From the NCBI RefSeq assembly GCF_040807025.1, contig NC_090981.1, positions 42,263,817-42,327,816 of the forward strand: DNA of 64,000 nucleotides, in the 5' to 3' direction. Positions 9,945-35,992 of this stretch are shown here, piece after piece. The notes beneath the pieces were generated by a model, which was not told the DNA's origin, searched no databases, and saw only the letters and a list, made by a program, of their open reading frames with translations. Position numbers and translations under genes: made by a program. This DNA is from Struthio camelus. Its lineage: Eukaryota; Chordata; Aves; Struthioniformes; Struthionidae. Each line of letters opens with the position of its first letter. The first letter of the stretch is position 1.

Positions 9945-11458
9945 GTGCGCCCGGCAGGAGAGGTGCGTGGGGTGGCTGCGGGGCTGCTTCCCCCGCCCTG
10001 CGTAGAGGGCTGAGCTGCTCCTGCGGATGGAGCCGCGTGTGTGCGGGTCGGCTCTCTACACACACATAGCTCTACTTCGACGGTTTGAGTTGTCCGTATT
10101 GTGTCAGATATTTTTTTCGGGAGATCTCTGGATTGGATACCGTTTCTCCCCCCCGTTCCTTTATAATACTGTAGCCGTTGCTGAGTCAGGCAACACAGGA
10201 TGGGGAGTTTGTGCTCATCTTATAAATGGTATTGCAGAGGATTGCTCTGAGGTGAGACCTGGGTTACAAATCTTAGGTATTGCAGCTGAATAGTCATACA
10301 GTTAAGTGGTAGATCAGTGCTCTAAAACATTACATACAACCAGTCTAGTTTACCTTGTATGCTCTGGTTCAAAGTTTTTGAATAGGCTGCAGTACTTCTT
10401 GCTTGTATTTTGTTTTGATTTCTAGACTGCATTACTTAATATTTTTCTGGCAATTTTTGATTCAACAAGGAAGGCAGAAAGGAAGTAGGTGAGATTTATA
10501 AGGCATCTCTTTAGAACGACCATTTTGAGATTTAACAAAATACTGTTAAATTTTACCTTTATTTTTAAAGATATATCTTGTTAATTTCAGGCTATAAGTC
10601 AGGTTAACAATGAAAACATTATTAACAGAATTAGGAATGTGAGCTAATCATATGTGGGTTTTTTTGTTTTTGACTCAGTAGTGCAGTATGTATACAAGAT
10701 CTGTATATGAAGTCTTCCTTTAAAATTTTCTAGAAATGTCAGCTAAAAAGCGGAAAAAAAAAAAAGGCATGAAGGCTTTAGAAATGTAAGAGGAGCCGAG
10801 GATTAGCAGTGATGCATCCTATATATCATGTACTGGTATAAGTAATTAATTGTAAAATGTTGGCTAATAATAGATATCATGGATAGTTATTTTCATAATG
10901 AAATGAATGCATTTTTCCCTGATTTTTTTTGCGGAGCTATTTTACACTTATTAACACAGGAATTTTGTTTGTGTTGCTTATAGATGTCAGAAATAAGTAT
11001 TTGAGGAAAGATTTTGGAATCTTTCTAAATCTGATATCAACTTGTTATTTGCCCAAATAAAATTCTGATAGTCAAAATCATATAGTCAAAAATCATTCGG
11101 CATTGCATTATTAATTTTAGAGCTGATAGAACTTTGTATTGTCATGTGGTAGGTACTAATTCTGATTTTTCTAGAATAATGTGGTTTTTCCAAGGCATTA
11201 GTAATTTTTATCCTTAGGCTATTGCTAGGCCTTTTCTATTCTTTTTGTTTTGTTTCAAAGTCTTTGGCACTAAAACGTTTCTCTGGCTATGTTTTATTCT
11301 GGAATTTTAATTAAAATATGCCCTCCATGCTGCTGAGGAAAGTCTGTAATACCACTATGGAATAGAAGTTTTTCAAGAACATAAGTTTACAAAGGAGAAT
11401 ATGCATTATATTGTACAGAGTAAAGCCAAGGATAACGTTGACTGTAAAGAACTTTTTT

Positions 11459-11493
11459 GGGGGGGGGGTGGGGGGGCGGAGGAGGAAAGGAAG
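11459..11493 (+). repeat. G-rich tract in HMGCR intron 1
   Basis: A run of G10, then T, G7, and GA-rich sequence. It is quadruplex-capable by composition. Confidence 0.7.
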
Positions 11494-12837
11494 AAATAAA
11501 GCCTCCTGCCAGGGAAGGAAAGAATTTGTTCCTGAGGAAGGCAGTCTGTGATGTTTCCCCAGTTGGTTCCAGTATTCCCATCAGTCACAAAAATACTGCC
11601 ACGCCTTCATTGTGGAAGGATCAAGGAAAATATATTGGTGCTACTTATGCCTATTTCATTAGGATTGGCGATGGTAGGAGAGCGTTCTGCTAAAGGTGAT
11701 TCTTCAGAAACATTAAGCAGATTCGTTAGTCCTCTGTTCCCATTCAATTGCACCATCGTTTATGATGTCCAAGCAAAAGGAACAATACTAGACAGTCTTC
11801 CTTGAAGCTTAGGGGATAGGTTGTTACCTTTAAGATAACATAAAGAGATTTTTATCCTCTTTGATATGATAATGTGTCGAGGCCTCAATCCCCTATGTGA
11901 GTCTCCATAGTACTAGGTTTGTGCCAGTAAATAATGAACAGGTAGTCTCTATAAAGTCAGGTTATTATTTAAGCATCTTTTAAAGATATAGTTATACATT
12001 TAAAATTCATTGTAGAGCTTTACATGTTTTTGGTTATAGGCAATGAGAAAGAAAGCAAAATGTCAGTACTGATATATTTAAGAGAATTTTATGGCATGTT
12101 ATTTCTGTACTATAGAACATGAATAAACATCCTTGACTAGTTTAGAGTCTAAAGGTACAACACAGAGCAAATAGACTAGGGTGCAGTTTTTGTAACTGAG
12201 GGATGTACAGAACATCCATGTTACCAGTTCCGTGAAGCAGAGGTGTGAAAGTTTCTGCTTAGTGTTTATTATCTACTGAAAGCATACAGGGATGATGAAA
12301 TGCATCAGTAACTTGGGAATCAGTTACAGGTGCAAGAGAACTGTAGGCAGAACGCTGTACGTGAGAAGGAGTCATATTTTTGAGATGAAAGAAGAACAAC
12401 TGTTTGAATGTGATTAAATCGAATCACTAAAGAATATTTAGCAGGAAGAAGAGCAGACTCAATCAGAGAAAGACAACATTGAAATTACTGCTGTTGGAGT
12501 TGGCACATGCTATGTTGGTAATTTATATAGGTAAAGTTAATCAAGATTTTAATAGGAAAAGCGAGCAAAGAAATAGCAGGTTTCAGTGAGTGCTTGCGTT
12601 GAGAGGTGGTGCAAAACAAGACGTTGGAGTCAAAGTGGTATCAAAATCGTGTGGCAGTAGTGGATGCTAAGAGCTGCCAGCGCTGATAAGAGTGTGGAGG
12701 AGAGGAGAGTTAACTTCTGTTTGGGACTTTGAGATGTTAATAAAAAAATTTTTTAAAGACACAAGGGAGATGTAAAAACTTGTGGCTTGAGAAGGCAGGA
12801 GAGCAGATCATATTCTATTACAGGATAAATATGTTTT

Positions 12838-12930
12838 TAAAATAAAATATAATAATATATTTTATATTTAAAATAATATATATATTTTAAATAAATATAT
12901 ATTTATTTTTATATATATTATAATTTTTAA
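12838..12930. repeat. AT-only low-complexity block in HMGCR intron 1
   Basis: About 90 bases that are almost purely A and T, with many TATATA and AAATAATATATTT self-complementary segments, 150 bases before the first coding exon. A G12 run follows at 12993-13004. Confidence 0.7.
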
Positions 12931-13026
12931 ATGGAAAGTAGAAGAATGAAGATGAGATTCCTTACCCATCTGTTACTTACCTGTTTTTGTTTGGGGGGGG
13001 GGGGAACCCCACAGATTTTGAGGTGA

Positions 13027-27254
<14,228 letters not shown>

Positions 27255-29025
27255 ATACTAAAACAGCTTGGAAGCGAAAAATTGTTTTAGCAACTGATGA
27301 GGTGCACAGGAAAAATTAATGTAATCTGTGAAGTTTAGAATGAAAATCACCTTCAGCTCAATTATTTCTGTGGAAGATAAACTAAAAGATCAATGGACTT
27401 GCGATCAGTGAAACTACTTATGCCTTTGACTTTCTTCAGCGGTTAGAGATGACTTCATGAAAGAAGTCCTCTCAGTGGTCTTGAACATGGCTTTAGAATT
27501 CTTACTCTTGTTCGTGGTTTTCTGAAGGGTCAGTCCTATGTTTTTTATAGGTTGAGAGTATTTTGACTAGTAAACTCCTAGTTGCTACCAAGGTGAAAAG
27601 TGGTATCATGTACTTTGTACGTTTAAAAAACAACAAAAAAAATCTAAACTTGGCTTGAATACACTGGTCCTTGCCATCTTTATTTTCTGGTTAGCAAGGT
27701 ATGTTTTTAAAGTGATGGCAAGCGTAATCACTTTCTGTGAACTCCCAATTTTAATTTTGTTCACAGTTTAAACAGAGTTTAGGCTATGAGACAATTTTGA
27801 GTCGCATTAGTTTTATAGACGCATCAGTCTATTTATAGTACTTAATTTGCTGCTTTTTCAGCTAAGCAGCATTCAGTGTTTTAACTCCATAATTTAGGTT
27901 ATTCCTTTAAGGAAAACTCGTGATGTATAGAGTGCTAAATTATTAAATATAATCCTGTACTGAAGTAGGAAAAAACAGTGTGTCATTTTGTTCGGGTAGA
28001 ATAAAATAAATTCTGAAACTAGTAACTCCAAAAAAGGACTATATGTCAGACAGTTTAATACTTTAAGTAAATGCAGTTTGTTAAACTTCTTTTGATAGGA
28101 GTGGATTCAAACAACAGGACTCAAGAACAGATGTTTACACTTCTAAAAGAAATCTCTTACAGTGTGTTTACATACTCAGAATTTTTTAGTGTTTTGCACT
28201 CATTCCCCAGGAGTAAGTGTATATCCACTATTTAAACTGAGATAAGATAAAGCCAGAAGATCACACTGTTCTTTAATTTTTTTTTTACATTTTTATTCCT
28301 TTTTAAACTTTTTTTTTGAGGAGGGGAGTATTTATTTTAAGAAAAAAATCTTGCATTGTCCTTTTTTTTTTTTTTTTTTTATGAGACTTGCTTAGTAAGG
28401 GAATCCACTGAAATGACAAGTTAATGTAACACAGTTTTTGTATTAAAATACTGTACTTGGACCAGTGAAGCAGCCTCAGGTGTTCTTAATGTAATACAGG
28501 AAACCTTTTTTTTTTTTTTTTTCCTGGTTTTATTCACCATTGGGAAGCTTGCTAAATACATCGTCCTGCCTAGCTAATCACAGAAGGAAAACTGTTCATA
28601 TGCTTGGGGTTTTTTGGGATGTTTTTAACTTTATTTTTAGTAAAAAAAGAAAATTACCAGTGAATTGGATGAGCTGGGTTTCTTACAGGAACGCAGTGGC
28701 ATTTCTAAAGGGGTGACTAGCAAAGGTGCTCTTCTAAGGTGCAAATTTGATGCAAATCATGATGCGTTGTTTTGTAGTATATCAACACATTAATATTATT
28801 GTAATGATCTCATAAAGCTAATGTGCAAGCACGAAAACATACTACATGCTAGATATGGTATGATAGCATGTAAATATCATGAATGTTTATCTTCCTGCAG
28901 TATTGTTGTTAATAGCTACTATTTTATTTAAGGAAAGGTGGAACTACTTTGTTTCTATGTTCATTCAGTGATCTTATTATTTAAAGTAACACTGTACTGG
29001 CAATAAATGGTGGTTCAGTGTTCAT
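27255..29025 (+). other. HMGCR: HMGCR 3'UTR with poly(A) signals
   Basis: A long AT-rich 3'UTR with T-runs. AATAAA occurs at 28000-28010 (two overlapping) and at 29002-29007. The last is followed by a GT-rich stretch (GGTGGTTCAGTGTTC), which favours it as the main cleavage site. The resulting length of about 1.8 kb is like the mammalian one. Confidence 0.7.
29002..29007 (+). promoter_or_regulatory. Probable HMGCR poly(A) signal AATAAA
   Basis: AATAAA with a GT-rich element downstream, 1.75 kb after the stop codon. Confidence 0.6.
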
Positions 29026-30445
29026 TTTGGTGAATTTAACTGACATTCTGTCTTGCAGAATTAACATTTTGTATTATTACTAAATTGTGTACATTTTGGT
29101 ACAGACTACTTTTTCAGTTTCAGTAAAACAATGGAAAACATACTGGCTTAATTGTGATATTTTAAGCTTAATTCATGACCTAGTGACATAGCTTAGTGGG
29201 CAACATAAAATAAGAGGGTTAAGGAAAATAAGACCAGATATAAAACATTCAGTGCAGCAGGGATATGATACCAGAACTTCTCACCTTGTTTGGTACACAT
29301 TTATTCTCCTTGAAACTGAATTATTCAGTTTGTCCAGATGGGAGAACTAATTCACTTCGGCATTAGTGATATCTTCTGTTGAAGCCTGTTTGGGTGTTTC
29401 TCGCCTATCCTCCCGATAACTGTTGAATTATACTTTTGGCAGTCTCTTATGTGTCCGCCAAAAAACTTTCAGAGGTGCTTTTTATCTGTTACTTGGTATC
29501 TGAATTTGAAGCGCTGCATTCACCAGAGAAATGTAATTTAGCAGAATAGGTAGTGCTGTTTATATATTGCTCTTGCAAGACAGGTTAACTTGGAAGAGTG
29601 AAAGAACCTGTCAGTACCACATCAAGAATTGCTTGATATTAAAAGTCCTGGTAAGAACTTCATAGTGCGTGTTAGCAGCTAAGTGATTAAGCTTTTAGTC
29701 AGTATGCCACTAAAAATCTTGGAAACTACTAAAAGATTAGAGCTCCAGGCCCATGCGCTACAGCCATGTAGTTAAGTTCCCAAGGGAGCACGTAAATGTC
29801 CAACAACCTGCAATAAAGTGTAGCCTGGATTCTTTTTTAGTCTCTTTTGTTCTACAGGTTTTAAGCCAGAATTGGAGGTTAGTGTTTCATGCATGTTGAA
29901 GGCTTTAGGGGGAACTCAGTGATTCTTATTTATTTCGATGCATGCAGTACAGAATACTTCAACATCACTGCAAAGCTTGTGTAGCAAAACTTCAGTACAA
30001 GATATCCTTGGGAAAAACCAAACAGCTGCAGCAGCCTACATGAGGTAAGGGTGTAATTTTCAAATGTTTTAAAGCCCTAGGAAAAATGTAAAACAGTAAA
30101 TCTGTATTTGACTACAACTACTTTGCTGCCCCCTTTACCTAGAGGTTTAGCTCCTTCTGTGTCCCATTCCTTTCCTGCTCTCATGAATTTCAGGTTTGTG
30201 AGGTCTTGAAGCTCTGCAGCTCCAGTTGTACTGATTTTTTTCGTTTGCTTTGATTTTTCCTTAGCCAGCATAGTAAGTTATCTGCTAAGTACACCTTACC
30301 TCATTTTACTGGCAGGACTCGTGGCGTCTGCTCACACAGCTAAGCGATGATACAAATCACATTCATGTCTAACACAGCTAAGCTAGAAGTTTGTAGCAGA
30401 TGCTTCCTTAGTTATTGAATGGGTAAAAGTCAAGTCCAGCAGGGG
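29026..30445. other. Intergenic, HMGCR to first CR1
   Basis: I see no gene. Short open frames lack splice or composition support. Confidence 0.5.
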
Positions 30446-30664
30446 CCCACAGAATGGTCAAGGTTGGAAGGGGTCACATTGATGAGATCCCCTCTCGGTC
30501 TTCTCCAGGCTAAACAGGCCCAGCTCTCTCAGCCTTTCCTCATAGGAGAGATGCTCCAGTCCCCTCATCTTTGTAGCCCTTTGCCAGACTCTCTCCAGTA
30601 GTGCCATGTCTCCCTTGTACTGGGGAGTCCAGAACTGGACACAGCACTCCAGACCGCCTAGCAC
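30446..30664 (-). mobile_element. CR1 LINE fragment (3' end of ORF2)
   Basis: Read on the minus strand it encodes [20 protein letters not shown] and [16 protein letters not shown], the well-known C-terminal end of the CR1 reverse-transcriptase protein, followed by the CR1 3' end (complement of AGAATGGTCAAGGTTGGAAG). It is truncated at its 5' end and inactive, as most avian CR1 copies are. Confidence 0.9.
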
Positions 30665-32192
30665 AAGCATTGCGTACCGGTTCCCAGAGAAGAGTGTGAG
30701 TGAACCAGCTAGTCCTCAAGTTTAGGCATGCTCTGGGTGTTTCTGTGTGCAGCATAATTTTCATCCTTGGTACTACTGGCAGCATTGCACATGTGAACTT
30801 TCCACATAACGTGGATACAGCCCTGAAAAAAGCTGGGGTAGATAGCTCACGCTCCCTGTCCTTTCAGCTGCCTTTTGAAGTGGATCGAGAGCCCTTACTA
30901 CTTTAAGGTGCATGCTTTTTAAGGCATGTCATCTCTCTCCAACCCATAGCTGAGGTTCTGGCCTTCTCCCTCTCTCTTTGGCTTTGGTTATGGAAGGCTT
31001 ATGCTGCACAGTGATGCCTGCTGAAACAAAGATGATGGTTTGGGCTTCAAGTGGTGTGCTCATTATAGCAGCAGTCTCCCTGCTTCACAGAGCCTCTCTT
31101 GCCTCGGGGGAAGAACCAAGCAGATATGTGTTCCTGGCAGGCACAACTGCCCTACAATTACACCGATGACTAGCCTGACCTAGAACCACCGGGCGAAAGA
31201 CCAGACCTTGGCAAGTTTATCAAGCAAGACTAGTCGGATAGATGTGTAGCTTCCAGTTCTCCAGCTGCTACCACAACATAGTTTACCAAATTGCTTCCCA
31301 TTTACCCTGTAATAAATTGTTGGGCTCTAAGAACAAGTGGAAGGCAATCCCAAGGGATTAATGCTTTAGCCTGCGTAATCATTAATCCACATTCTCAGAA
31401 AATTAGCCTTCAGTCACAGCAAGGGAGGCAGTCACTCTGCTGACAAACAGCTATGTCAAGGTTCACTGAAAACCATACCTCACCCTCAGAATGAATGGCA
31501 ATGTTTCCACCCTTTTGCCCAGCTAGTGAGTAAAATGGGCAGGCCTACCAGAGACATGGAGAGACATCACTGTTGTTAGAAGAGTTTCTGAATAAACAGA
31601 CTAGCACTTTGTCAGGAACTGTCTTGGGTTTCCCATGGAATAATTGATATTTAAAACAAAGCACACTAAAAATGGTAACGTAAAATCTAAGGGACGCATT
31701 CGAATAGTGTAGAAAACTAAAAGGAACTTCAGCCTTTGTTTTGGTAATAAGAGTTTAAGAGCCAGCTCTGGAAGCCACCATGGGTTAGGCTGGTCAGCTC
31801 TTTAAACTCTCTCACTTGAAAATTTTCCTACTTTGCTAGACAGCGCAGAATAAGCTATAATTTGTATTATACTGAGCCTAATAATAATTATAGGTCATCA
31901 GTTACATGATTTTTCTTTTTCTGTCACTCTCTGTAAGCTTATCTATGCCCTTAATTTAAGATGGTCTCTCACCAATTGACACATCCTTACTTGTGGTGAA
32001 ATGGCTAAGAATAATGAAGCGTCCTTGAGTTACCTGCTAAGAAATGAAATTACTTAATGAATGAGCCCAGTTTTGAAATTCTGTCAGCAACTTTACAAAT
32101 TTTAAATTATGTAATAGACTCATTATACATGTTGCTTATTATGTAACTGAACGGAGAAATTCTTTTTGTAGCAGCCTTGCATGCAGATTTGT

Positions 32193-32204
32193 GGGGGGGG
32201 GGGG
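32193..32204 (+). repeat. G12 homopolymer
   Basis: Twelve consecutive G in the HMGCR-MED18 intergenic region. Confidence 0.95.
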
Positions 32205-33778
32205 GAAGGCTCTTAGTTATGAATTCACCACCAGTGAATGGAAAGTGTTGTATGCCTATCCTGAAAGCAGTTCTGCTAGATAAAGGTGACAAAATGAGGA
32301 TTCAGCCCCAAGCCTGTGAGATGGCTAGAAAAAAGTGCAAGTTTTAATAACAAGAAAGAAAAAAATTTACATCCAGCTTATATCTAATTGACCTTCCCTC
32401 ACTGTTCATGCTATCTCAACGTACAAACCAGGGCTGGATCACACATTTCGTCAGACATTTCCCTTCAGGAGTTTCACAGGGAGGGCTCTGCTCTGTGCAC
32501 TGGAAATTTTGAGATACGGAGCTGAGCTAAAGGCCTGGCCAAAGACGTGCATCCAGTTTCCGTGACGCAGACAGATGTAGAAGAAAGGCATTAAAAGGAG
32601 CTGAAAGGAACTTAGGTAGGTGGCTGGGAATAAGGTATTTACTCTCTATTTCTATCCCAGTTTCACTCTCTCTCTTCCATCTGTCTGATCAGCTGTCCTT
32701 TGTGCCTGCTACATCTATCTTCAGCAAGTGCAGAAAAAGGCCCCGTTTAAGATATCTTTAAAGTATAAAGGTGCACGTCAGGGCCTCCAACACCAAGGCC
32801 CTAAAGCAGCCAAGTAGCTACAGGACTGTGCCAGTGCTACCTTAGACACAACTGGTGAGGGGACTTGGGGACGTTCTGTTTGTGCAGGGGAGAAAAGCCA
32901 CTTGTGCTCACCAGTTTTGTCTAGTCCTACTGGCATTCTCCAGTTTAGGGTAACATTCATTTTCTGCATTGCAGTTTTGCATAGTTCTTCAGACTGTGCA
33001 AGAGAGCTAACTGAAGTAGCTGTAATTAGGGAATTTCAAATAATCTGCATATCAAAATAGAAAGGTAGAAGCCCTCCTCTTACTATCGTTTTTCTCAAGC
33101 ATTTGTGGTAATGATGTCATGTACCTCTGTTAAGCAACATAATAAACTCTATCACTGGAAAAAGGGAAAGAAATGATATCTTATAGAAACTATACCTGCA
33201 AAACACTGAAGTGCCTTTTTGACTTTTCTTTTTCTACTTTTCCTAGCTATCTTATATCTTATATATGTATTTATAATATAAATAATTCTTTCATCCTGCA
33301 TTATGACCACGTTCACTAAAGTTGACACGTATGCAGGAGAAAACCTAATTCACGTTCTTACAAGGGTAAGGAAGCTTTAAAACCGCTGGTCAAACCTTTT
33401 ATTTACTATTTTCTTCATTCATTTCAACACAGGCCTCTTTCAGCAATCAGAGCAATATGTACACTGTGCACAGTGTGGCAGTTACCTGGGGTGTGGCTTC
33501 TTCTGGCGGCAACAGCCAGATCCCTGCTGAATTTTACTGTGCCCTTTAGGGCTGTACTCCCGACTAGCTCTGATATATCAAGGCTTAAAAAAAAAACTAT
33601 TACTATGGTGGTGGAGTACATTTTTGCAGTTTCTCATTTGGAGGACTTTGGCCTGTGTCAATATTTACAATATTTATTTAGGGGACACAGGGGACAACAC
33701 CACCACGTGGCGATACTAACTGATAACGGAAAGACACATGTTATACTGTTTACTTTCCACGTGGCATGAAGAGCTGTT

Positions 33779-33832
33779 ACAAAAATGACACAGGATTCAA
33801 AAACGACAAGGATTGTACAAAAACGACACAGG
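33779..33832 (+). repeat. Short imperfect tandem repeats (ACAAAAACGACACAGGA type)
   Basis: Three imperfect units, ACAAAAATGACACAGGA, CAAAAACGACAAGGA and ACAAAAACGACACAGGA, spaced about 20 bases apart. Confidence 0.6.
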
Positions 33833-34845
33833 AAAAATCAAAATAGCTCCGAACTTGTGAGCTGTAAGACTGATTGTAACTGCTACAAACTCGCCACGAC
33901 TGATCACTTTTCGAAATGGAGGCTTTCCCCTCTAGAAAGAAGGGGGCAAAATCTGCAGTGTCCAGAGGAAAAACTGAGGGGCTGGATTTCTGCTTTCTAA
34001 AACTGTATCTCAATTCCTATGTCACGCACTGCAAACGACTTGCTATACTACAGTTACCACAGATATTTGCAAACAAGCCCCCAGCATCCTCCTGCTCTAA
34101 ATCCTTTGTTACTGTACCTTTACACAGACCAGTGCTGAACAAAAAACTACCGACGGACAGCTCCCAAACTGATTTCCGAAATCAGTCCCCCTGCACAGGT
34201 GTAACAGGTAGTAAGAGGCAAACTGGGATACAGCTATTGAAAAACTTACACAAATGTTACTTGCAGCTTTCACTGCTAAAGACACCAAAGACGAGACGTT
34301 CTGCTTTTAGCAGTTTTAACTAAACTAGTTACTACACTTCAGAAAACGCCCCAAACCCCCGAATCAGCAAACTACCGTTTTAAATTTTCAAATAAGAAAG
34401 ATCAGTAGAAAAAGGGCAATTACATGCAGCGCGCTGTGAATTATTTAAATTGAAAGTATCAGTATGCACCAGAAAACAATACATTTTCCCTCCTACTGCG
34501 CTGATTCCGTACAGACCATCTCGGTCCAAAAAATTTTTTTCAAAAGCAGAATAATCTAACTGCTTAATTAGAAGAGTCCGCTCCTTTAGCCGGGCCGTTA
34601 AAGAAGGCAGTGGGTGACGGCCAGCAGCGCTGATCGCCCCCGATACCGTTATTTGCTCGCTGAACGACCCCGCCCGCGGCGCAGAGGCGCCACGTTGCTG
34701 AGGGGGCCCCAGCGGCCGCGGGCCCCAACGGCCGCGGCAGGGCCGGGCCGCGGACGCCCCCAGCCAGGGCCCCGCCGCGCCGCCGCCGCCGGCCCCGGGG
34801 CGGCCTGGCCTCGCCCACCGGGCCGGGCCCGGCCCCCGCGCACCG

Positions 34846-34874
34846 CACCTCACCTCACCTCACCTCACCTCACC
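34846..34874 (+). repeat. CACCT pentamer array
   Basis: About six CACCT/CTCAC units in tandem, 150 bases upstream of the MED18 start codon. Confidence 0.9.
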
Positions 34875-35025
34875 GCGCCTCACGGCGACGCGGCCGCGCG
34901 GCGCCGCCGGGCCGCGGGGGGGCGCTGCCGCGGCGCCGCGGCCGCGGGCGGCTCCGCCCCGCTCCTGCGCGTCGCGCGGCCTCGGGTCGCGTCGCGGGCG
35001 GCCGGGGCCCGGGCTGCGCGGCACC

Positions 35026-35098
35026 ATGGAGGCGCCGCCCGTTACCATGATGCCCGTGACGGGCGGCACCATTAACATGATGGAGTACCTGCTCCAAG
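35026..35098 (+). CDS. MED18: MED18 coding exon 1
   Basis: Residues 1-24 plus one base of Gly25. ATG in a strong context (GCACCATGG). Donor GTAGGC. Confidence 0.96.
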
Positions 35099-35821
35099 GT
35101 AGGCGCGGGCGGCGGGAGGCCCGGGGCGCCTCGGCGGAGGGGCAGCCGGTCGTGGCGCGGGGGGGGAGGCGGCGGGGGCGGCGGTGGCCTGCGGGGCGCG
35201 GGCGGGCGGGCGGCGCCGCTGGCCGCGGCGAGGGGGGCCGCTGAGGAGCCGCCTCTGTGCCCCGCAGGCAGCGTTTTGGACCAGAGCCTGGAGAGCCTGC
35301 TGCACCGGCTGCGCGGCTTGTGCGACAACATGGAGCCGGAGACCTTCCTGGACCACGAGATGGTGTTCCTGCTGAAGGGGCAGCAGGCCAGCCCCTTCGT
35401 GCTGCGGGCGCGGCGCTCCATGGACAAGAGCGGCATGCCGTGGCACCTGCGCTACCTGGGCCAGCCCGAGATCGGAGACAAGAACCGGCATGCCCTGGTG
35501 CGCAACTGCGTCGACATCGCTACTTCGGACAACCTGACGGACTTCCTGGTGGAGATGGGCTTCCGCATGGACCACGAGTTCGTGGCCAAGGGGCACGTGT
35601 TCCGCAAGGGCATCATGAAGATCGTCGTCTACAAGATCTTCCGCATCCTCATGCCAGGCAACACCGACAGCATCGAGCCGCTGTCTCTCTCCTACCTCGT
35701 CGAGCTTAATGTGGTAGCGCCGGCAGGACAGGATGTCGTTTCTGATGACATGAGGAACTTTGCTGAGCAACTAAAGCCTTTGGTTCACCTAGAAAAAATT
35801 GACCCCAAAAGGTTAATGTGA
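35026..35821 (+). CDS. MED18: MED18, Mediator complex subunit 18, complete
   Basis: A subunit of the Mediator head module, which links activators to RNA polymerase II in the nucleus; MED18 pairs with MED20. Two coding exons, 35026-35098 and 35268-35821, are joined at CAAG|GCAGC (phase 1) to give 208 residues, the human length. The N-terminus MEAPPVTMMPVTGGTINMME and the C-terminus VHLEKIDPKRLM are nearly identical to human. The single 169-base intron is at the residue-25 position also used in mammals, so this is the genuine gene and not a retrocopy. Exon 2 is very GC-rich at first and drops towards the stop. Its position between HMGCR and CERT1 differs from human, where MED18 is on 1p35. Confidence 0.97.
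35268..35821 (+). CDS. MED18: MED18 coding exon 2
   Basis: Residues 25-208, beginning SVLDQSLESLLHRLRGLCDN. Acceptor TGTGCCCCGCAG. The antisense open frame over this exon is a shadow. Confidence 0.96.
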
Positions 35822-35986
35822 TTGAGAAGGTGGGCAATCAAGGCATTGGTTGTGGTAATGTTTCAGAGGGGGTATTCTTCTAAAACACCTTTTGAGGGCA
35901 AATCAAAACTGGGGGAGGGGAATAAAGGACTGCATATCGATGTTGCATCACTTGCAGTTACTCTTTTTTCTTCATTTGTAGATGTG

Positions 35987-35992
35987 AATAAA
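35987..35992 (+). promoter_or_regulatory. Candidate MED18 poly(A) signal
   Basis: AATAAA 166 bases after the stop codon; another lies at about 35921-35926. Use is not proven, and longer 3'UTR forms are possible. Confidence 0.45.

Larger units (their letters stand above)
8930..10010 (+). promoter_or_regulatory. HMGCR: CpG island, HMGCR promoter and first exon
   Basis: A GC-rich island upstream of HMGCR. It contains three CCAAT-type boxes: CCAAT at 9134-9138, ATTGG at 9171-9175 and CCATTGG at 9304-9310. There is a CRE-like palindrome TGACGCGTCA at 9270-9279 and a forkhead-like GTAAATA at 9111-9117. NF-Y plus CREB sites next to an SRE are the known layout of sterol-regulated promoters. I did not find an unmistakable SRE by eye; CACCCGCCCACG near 9052 is only a weak candidate. 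No TATA box at a useful distance. The long open frames across the island are GC artefacts. Confidence 0.75.
30665..34559. other. Intergenic between CR1 fragment and MED18 island
   Basis: 3.9 kb with no recognised gene. It contains a G12 run at 32193-32204 and imperfect repeats at 33779-33832. The plus-strand open frame at 33916-34323 (135 residues) has no recognised domain, no upstream regulatory context and ordinary composition, so I leave it unannotated. Confidence 0.45.
34580..35480 (+). promoter_or_regulatory. MED18: CpG island, MED18 promoter
   Basis: A GC-rich block that contains the MED18 start codon, its intron and the first part of exon 2. No TATA box seen. The many overlapping GC-rich open frames on both strands are artefacts. 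A noncoding first exon, as in mammals, could lie here but is not delimited. Confidence 0.7.

Noticed and set aside
9172-10069. Long open frames on both strands over the HMGCR CpG island
   Set aside because: GC-composition artefacts: Arg/Ala/Pro/Gly-rich, mutually overlapping, in the region expected to be promoter and 5'UTR.
33916-34323. Plus-strand open frame of 135 codons upstream of MED18
   Set aside because: No recognisable motif and no conserved start context. It could at most be part of an unknown noncoding transcript.
34380-35770. Open frames antisense to or upstream of MED18, up to 232 codons
   Set aside because: They mirror the MED18 reading frame or CpG-island composition. No splice or domain support.
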